Notes under the pieces: generated by a model
Databases searched by the model: none
Seen by the model: the letters and a program-made list of their open reading frames with translations, nothing else
Told to the model about the DNA's origin: nothing
Program-made: the position numbers and the translations under genes
Assembly: GCF_902859895.1 (NCBI RefSeq)
Contig: NZ_CADIKM010000002.1
Location: 248,001-312,000, forward strand
Reading direction: 5' to 3'
Length of the DNA: 64,000 bases
DNA from: Pararobbsia alpina
GTDB lineage: Bacteria; Pseudomonadota; Gammaproteobacteria; Burkholderiales; Burkholderiaceae
Shown: piece after piece, positions 60,388-64,000 of the stretch
Numbering within the stretch: the stretch's first letter is position 1
Layout of the letters: each line of letters starts with the position of its first letter

Positions 60388-62228
60388 GGGCCGGCCCCGC
60401 GCTGCGCGGGCAGCATGCCTTCGCCGTCCCCGGCGGCCCTGCTGCCCGCTTCGCTGCTTGTGTTGCGGTCGGTCTTCGCGGGCGGGATCGCGAGCCGGTT
60501 GAGCGCGGCGACCAGCACGTCGCGCGAGAGCGGCTTGATGAAATACGCGTCGGCCCCGAGCGCATGACCCTTGCGCGGGTCTTCGGCTTCGCTCGCGACA
60601 ATGACCGGAATCGCATGGGTGCGCGACGCGGCCTTGGTTTGCGCGAGCCACAGCCAGCTGTCTTCTCCACCGAGCAGGATGTCGAGCACGACCGCGCCCG
60701 GCATGATCCTGTCGAGCACCGTCGCCGCATGGCGCAGGTTCCCGACCGATATCGGCTGGTAGCGCGTATTGCGCAGATAGCCTTCGTAGACGAGCCGCAC
60801 CTGTGGCTCGTCCTCGATGACGAGCACGGGTATGCGGTCCGCGTCGAGACGATCGAGGTTCGCGAGATCGAATTCGCCCCCGTGCGCATCGGCATAGCGG
60901 CAGGGGATCGTCGCGGAAAACGTCGACCCCTTCCCGGGCAGGCTGGTCAGGCTTATTTGGCCACCCAGCAGGGTGCAGAGCTTGCTGCACAGCGGCAAGC
61001 CGAGACCCGTGCCCTTGACGCGCTGCTGCAGCGGATGCTCGATCTGGCCGAACTCCTCGAAGATCAACTGCTGGTCGTCCGGCGCGATGCCGATGCCGGT
61101 GTCCGACACCGAGAACTTCACGCTGCGGCCGTCCGCCGTGAGCCGCGCGCTGACGCGCACTTCGCCGCGCACGGTAAACTTCAGCGCGTTCGAAACGAAG
61201 TTGCGCACGATCTGCGCGATCTTTGCCTCGTCGGTGCAAAGCGTGGGCAGCGCGCCCGCATCGTCGAACACGAGGTCGACGGCATTGCCGACGAGCAGCG
61301 GGCGCAGCATGCCGCGCAAGGCCGAGAAGAGATTCGCGACCTCGAACGGCGCGGGACGGATCTCGATCTTGCCCGCCTCGATCTTCGCGAGATCGAGCAG
61401 GTCGTTGACGATTTCGGAGAGATCCTCGGCGGCCTTGCGAATAAACGTGACCTGACGCTCCTGCTCCGCACCGAGCTCACCGTCGACCCGGTCGAGCAGG
61501 AGGTTCGAGAGGGCGCGTATCGAACTGAGCGGCGTGCGGAACTCGTGGCTCATATTCGACAGGAAGCGCGACTTCATGTCATCGGCCCGCCGCAGATGGT
61601 CGGCCCACTCGTCGAGCTCCGCATACAGCGCGACGACGCCTCGATTGGTGTCCTCCAGTTCCTGGGTCAGATGGGTGAGTTCGAGTTGCCGATCGCGCAG
61701 GTCGGCGAGCGTTGCCATCAGTTCGCGGTTCTGCTGCTGGATCTCCTCGAACGAGCCGCCCGGGTGGCTCGCCGCGAGCATTTCGCCGAGCTCGCCTATG
61801 AGCTCGGGCGTCACGAGCGGCGCGGTGTCCGGCAGCAGCTTCTTGAGCGTGACGACCGTGCCGCGCTCGGTGGACTCGATCGTGCACTGGTCCATGAGCC
61901 GCTGGCTGCCGACGATGCCGATGCCCATGCCGGTCGTCGAACGGTAGTTGCCGCTCAGCAGCGTTTCGAGATCGGCGATGCCGGGGCCCTTGTCGGTGAT
62001 CCGGACCAGCAGCAACTGCGGCTGCGAGGTGCCTTCGATCTCGAAGTCGACCCGACCGTCGCGCGCGTAGTCGAACGCATTGCGGGCGATCTCGGATACC
62101 GCCGTTGCGACGCGTGTCTGATCCAGTGTGGAACAACCGAGTTGCCGGGCGATGTCGCGCGAGCGCTGACGCGCGGCCACGACGCCCTGTTCGTTCTCGA
62201 TCGTCATGCACAGGATCCGCAACCGCAT
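60384..62228 (-). CDS. Hybrid histidine kinase with N-terminal RsbT-like ATPase domain
   Basis: A 614-residue protein from the ATG at 62228. Residues 1-130 form an RsbT/anti-sigma-type HATPase domain: N box AVSEIARNAFDYAR, G1 DKGPGIADLETLL, G2 TTGMGIGIVGSQRLMDQ. A coiled coil (about 160-220) leads to HisKA with His228 (SNMSHEFRTPLSS). A second, kinase-type HATPase follows (NFVSNALKF, DTGIGI, GTGLGLPLCSKL), then a C-terminal receiver (VVLDILLGGEDSW). The RsbT-like domain suggests that the stressosome controls this kinase directly. It lies 10 nt downstream of the phosphatase fusion. Confidence 0.93.
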   Translation of the reverse strand: MRLRILCMTIENEQGVVAARQRSRDIARQLGCSTLDQTRVATAVSEIARNAFDYARDGRVDFEIEGTSQPQLLLVRITDKGPGIADLETLLSGNYRSTTGMGIGIVGSQRLMDQCTIESTERGTVVTLKKLLPDTAPLVTPELIGELGEMLAASHPGGSFEEIQQQNRELMATLADLRDRQLELTHLTQELEDTNRGVVALYAELDEWADHLRRADDMKSRFLSNMSHEFRTPLSSIRALSNLLLDRVDGELGAEQERQVTFIRKAAEDLSEIVNDLLDLAKIEAGKIEIRPAPFEVANLFSALRGMLRPLLVGNAVDLVFDDAGALPTLCTDEAKIAQIVRNFVSNALKFTVRGEVRVSARLTADGRSVKFSVSDTGIGIAPDDQQLIFEEFGQIEHPLQQRVKGTGLGLPLCSKLCTLLGGQISLTSLPGKGSTFSATIPCRYADAHGGEFDLANLDRLDADRIPVLVIEDEPQVRLVYEGYLRNTRYQPISVGNLRHAATVLDRIMPGAVVLDILLGGEDSWLWLAQTKAASRTHAIPVIVASEAEDPRKGHALGADAYFIKPLSRDVLVAALNRLAIPPAKTDRNTSSEAGSRAAGDGEGMLPAQRGAGP

Positions 62229-62238
62229 CGCAAGGCCC

Positions 62239-63354
62239 TCAAACGTGATTGGCTTTGACGACGACGACGGTCGCATCGTCGTGTCGCCGTGAGAAGTCGC
62301 GGTACAGCACGGCGGCGATCAGGGCCGCCGGGCGGTGCGACAGGCCGGGATAGCGTGCGACGTCCCAGCGCGTGCCGATGCCATCGGAATGCATGACGAG
62401 CATGCAGCCGCGCGGCCAGGGCGCCGTGAACTCCTGGGTCTTGCGCATCGTATGGCCGACAATGCCGTTGTGCGAGACGAGCTGGCGTGAAGGCGAAGTG
62501 CCAGCGCCGCGCGTACGGCCGGCGGGGTCGAAGCCTGCATCGTGCTCGGCGATCACACAGCCGCTAATGTTGCCGATGCCGGCAAAGGTTACGGTTGCCG
62601 CGGCGAGATCGATGCGGGCGACCGCGCCGGCCGCGCCGCGCGTGGGACGCAAGGCATCGTGCATGCGCTCGAGCAGTTCGGCCGGCGGGCGTCCGGGGTT
62701 CAACTGAAGGATGCCGACCGCGCTCGCCGCCGCGCGGTGCGCGTCGACGCCGTGGCCCAGGCCATCGACGACGAGAAGGGTCAAGCCCTGCGTATCGGTG
62801 TTGATGGCCCACGCGTCGCCGCATACAGTTTCGCCGGGATAGCAGACGCCAATCATGCCGATGTCGAGGGTGCCCGAACGGGCTGGGTCCTGGCTGCCGG
62901 TCTGCACCAGCGCGCGAATCGCGGTGCCGATGCCCGCCTGGGAATAGACCGAGAGTTCGTCCGAGAGCCGCCGGATCGCGCCGAGCCCTGTACCGGGCGT
63001 ACCAGTCGAAGAGTGGCCGTCCGCGAATGCCGCATTCAGGTCGCCGATGCCCGGGCCGTTGTCGAGTGCGAATACCTCGACGCCCGCGACGCCCGAGGCA
63101 CCCGCATAGCTGCCGAAGGGATCAGGTTCGGCGGTGTGCAGCCCGCGGACGAGGATTTCGCCCTGACCCGCATGCTTGAGAATATTGGTCGCTGCTTCTG
63201 TGACGACGAGCGCCACGCGGCCTGCGTTCGTCTCGCTCAGCCCGACTTCGCGTGCGGCGTCGACCGCACCGCGGCGCGCGAACGCGACGCTACTGGCATC
63301 GGCGATCGCGAAAGCCCTATGAGCGAACGGTACATTGTTCAAAACAGCTTCCAT
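62239..63354 (-). CDS. HATPase-SpoIIE phosphatase fusion (RsbX/RsbU-like)
   Basis: A 371-residue protein from the ATG at 63354. Residues 1-160 are an anti-sigma/RsbT-type ATPase domain (VTEAATNILKHAG, DNGPGIGDLNAAF, PGTGLGAIRRLSDEL). The rest is a PP2C/SpoIIE phosphatase: VCGDAWAINTDTQGLTLLVVDGLGHGVDAHRAA with metal-binding Asp residues, LVMHSDGIGTRWD and DDATVVVVK. In stressosome operons RsbX removes phosphate from RsbS and RsbR to reset the complex; the fused ATPase domain is extra. The start overlaps the rsbT stop by 16 nt. Confidence 0.92.
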   Translation of the reverse strand: MEAVLNNVPFAHRAFAIADASSVAFARRGAVDAAREVGLSETNAGRVALVVTEAATNILKHAGQGEILVRGLHTAEPDPFGSYAGASGVAGVEVFALDNGPGIGDLNAAFADGHSSTGTPGTGLGAIRRLSDELSVYSQAGIGTAIRALVQTGSQDPARSGTLDIGMIGVCYPGETVCGDAWAINTDTQGLTLLVVDGLGHGVDAHRAAASAVGILQLNPGRPPAELLERMHDALRPTRGAAGAVARIDLAAATVTFAGIGNISGCVIAEHDAGFDPAGRTRGAGTSPSRQLVSHNGIVGHTMRKTQEFTAPWPRGCMLVMHSDGIGTRWDVARYPGLSHRPAALIAAVLYRDFSRRHDDATVVVVKANHV

Positions 63355-63794
63355 TTGGTAATCGTGACGGTCGCGCCCTCGCCCGGCGCCGATTCGATCT
63401 GGAACTCGTCGCACAGGCGCTTGGCACCGCCCAGACCAAGTCCGAGCCCACCACCTGTCGTGAATCCGTCCCTCAAGGCGCTGTTCAGATCAGCAATCCC
63501 CGGGCCATGATCGACGAAGCTCAGTCGAAGGCCCTTGCGGGTGCCGTCCACGAGTGCCGTCAGGTGTGCATCGCCGCCGCCGCCATAACGCAGCGTGTTA
63601 CGCGCCAGCTCGCTCGCGGCCGTCACGAATTTGGTCTGTTCGACGAGTGAAAAACCGTATGCGACAGCCTGTTCGCGCAGCGCCTGGCGCAAACGCACGA
63701 TCTCCTCATCGGAACGCAGGCTGAAGGTCGCGAGCGGCCGGACTTCGACCCGGTCGCGGGCGAACGGGTCGCGCGGCGCCGAAAAATCCATCAC
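63339..63794 (-). CDS. rsbT: Switch kinase RsbT-like (anti-sigma-type HATPase)
   Basis: A 151-residue protein with the single-domain RsbT/RsbW ATPase fold: N box FVTAASELARNTLRYGGGG, G1 DHGPGIADLNSAL, G2 GGGLGLGLGGAKRLCDEF. RsbT phosphorylates RsbS and RsbR in the stressosome and, once released, activates its client. It directly follows the rsbS-like gene (34-nt gap). The start is the ATG at 63794 or 63791. Confidence 0.92.
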   Translation of the reverse strand: MMDFSAPRDPFARDRVEVRPLATFSLRSDEEIVRLRQALREQAVAYGFSLVEQTKFVTAASELARNTLRYGGGGDAHLTALVDGTRKGLRLSFVDHGPGIADLNSALRDGFTTGGGLGLGLGGAKRLCDEFQIESAPGEGATVTITKWKLF

Positions 63795-63827
63795 GTGGCC
63801 CTCCCGGCGCGCATGGGCACGCGCATC

Positions 63828-64000
63828 TCAGCGCCCCCGCTGGAGCAGAGCCATGCCCTTCTCGACGTTCAACGCCGTGCGCACGCCCGACAGCGTGAGC
63901 CCGAGTTCGACGAGGGTGATCGCGACCGACGGCTGCATGCCGACCACGACGGTCTGCGCGTCGAGCACACTTGCCATCGCCGCCGTGTTGCCGATCATCC
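63828..64000 (-). CDS. rsbS: RsbS-like STAS-domain protein (5' end outside window)
   Basis: The C-terminal 57 or more codons of a STAS-domain protein: [65 protein letters not shown] and the GVRTALN turn are hallmarks of RsbS, the core scaffold phosphorylated by RsbT. The phospho-serine segment lies outside the window. An rsbR gene is expected further upstream. First visible gene of the operon. Confidence 0.9.
   Translation of the reverse strand, partial: MIGNTAAMASVLDAQTVVVGMQPSVAITLVELGLTLSGVRTALNVEKGMALLQRGR

Noticed and set aside
60388-61239. N-terminal extension joining the last hybrid kinase to a 935-codon frame
   Set aside because: The extra residues are the out-of-frame reading of the upstream kinase. 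The ATG at 60387 overlaps the preceding stop and starts directly at the receiver domain.
60564-62258. A 564-codon plus-strand frame opposite the RsbT-like/kinase fusion
   Set aside because: Antisense shadow of a gene with clear domains on the minus strand; no ribosome site or family.
1-64000. CRISPR arrays, prophage, insertion sequences, tRNA or rRNA genes
   Set aside because: No spaced direct repeats, transposase or integrase motifs, or tRNA-like cloverleaf sequences were found on reading both strands.

Overview
The window is a GC-rich stretch of a betaproteobacterial chromosome, almost certainly from the family Burkholderiaceae (Burkholderia, Paraburkholderia or a near relative). The evidence is the complete type II secretion cluster in the order gspDEF-(gspC reversed)-gspGHIJKLMN next to an HU gene and mnmC, the H-NS protein of the short Burkholderia type, a NodT-type outer-membrane efflux protein with a MarR regulator, and high GC at third codon positions. 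No phage, insertion sequence, CRISPR array, rRNA or tRNA was seen.

Layout. 1-2.3 kb: end of a sensor kinase, a small SET-domain protein and a MarR regulator with a four-cysteine tail. 2.3-5.65 kb: ybdK and a Kef-type antiporter, flanked by two inverted copies of a module made of a DnaA box, a 13-nt linker, CTTGTTAACT, DnaA-trio-like triplets and TGTATACA. The right copy has a perfect DnaA box with further boxes beside it. This is a candidate chromosome replication origin. 5.65-9.7 kb: mnmC (methyltransferase half eroded), HU, and a CobW-like protein that has lost its GTPase motifs. 9.86-22.7 kb: a lytic transglycosylase and the full gsp type II secretion system. 22.7-25.5 kb: MarR regulator, two operators, a small membrane protein and an orphan outer-membrane efflux channel. 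25.6-29.6 kb: gshA, a secreted trypsin-like protease with tandem C-terminal repeats (a candidate gsp cargo), and a candidate small RNA with two anti-Shine-Dalgarno blocks. 29.8-34.6 kb: yaeQ, a MATE pump, srkA, FmdB and a Tat-exported HD-domain protein. 35.3-44.7 kb: a sugar-acid oxidation and furanose-sugar uptake region (aldehyde dehydrogenase, arabinonate-type dehydratase, GbpR-like LysR regulator, ytfQRT-yjfF ABC transporter). 45-58.4 kb: housekeeping and signalling genes (ElaA, Lrp, H-NS, a PNPOx-like flavoprotein, MFS, two GGDEF-EAL proteins, LivK, an AAA+ ATPase, an EEP nuclease-like protein).

58.4-64 kb (to the window edge): an overlapping operon read on the minus strand in the order rsbS (partial), rsbT, a HATPase-PP2C fusion, a hybrid histidine kinase with an RsbT-like N-terminal domain, and a second REC-PAS-kinase-REC hybrid. 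This is a Gram-negative stressosome module whose apparent output is phosphorelay rather than a sigma-B cascade. With the candidate origin, it is the most interesting part of the window.
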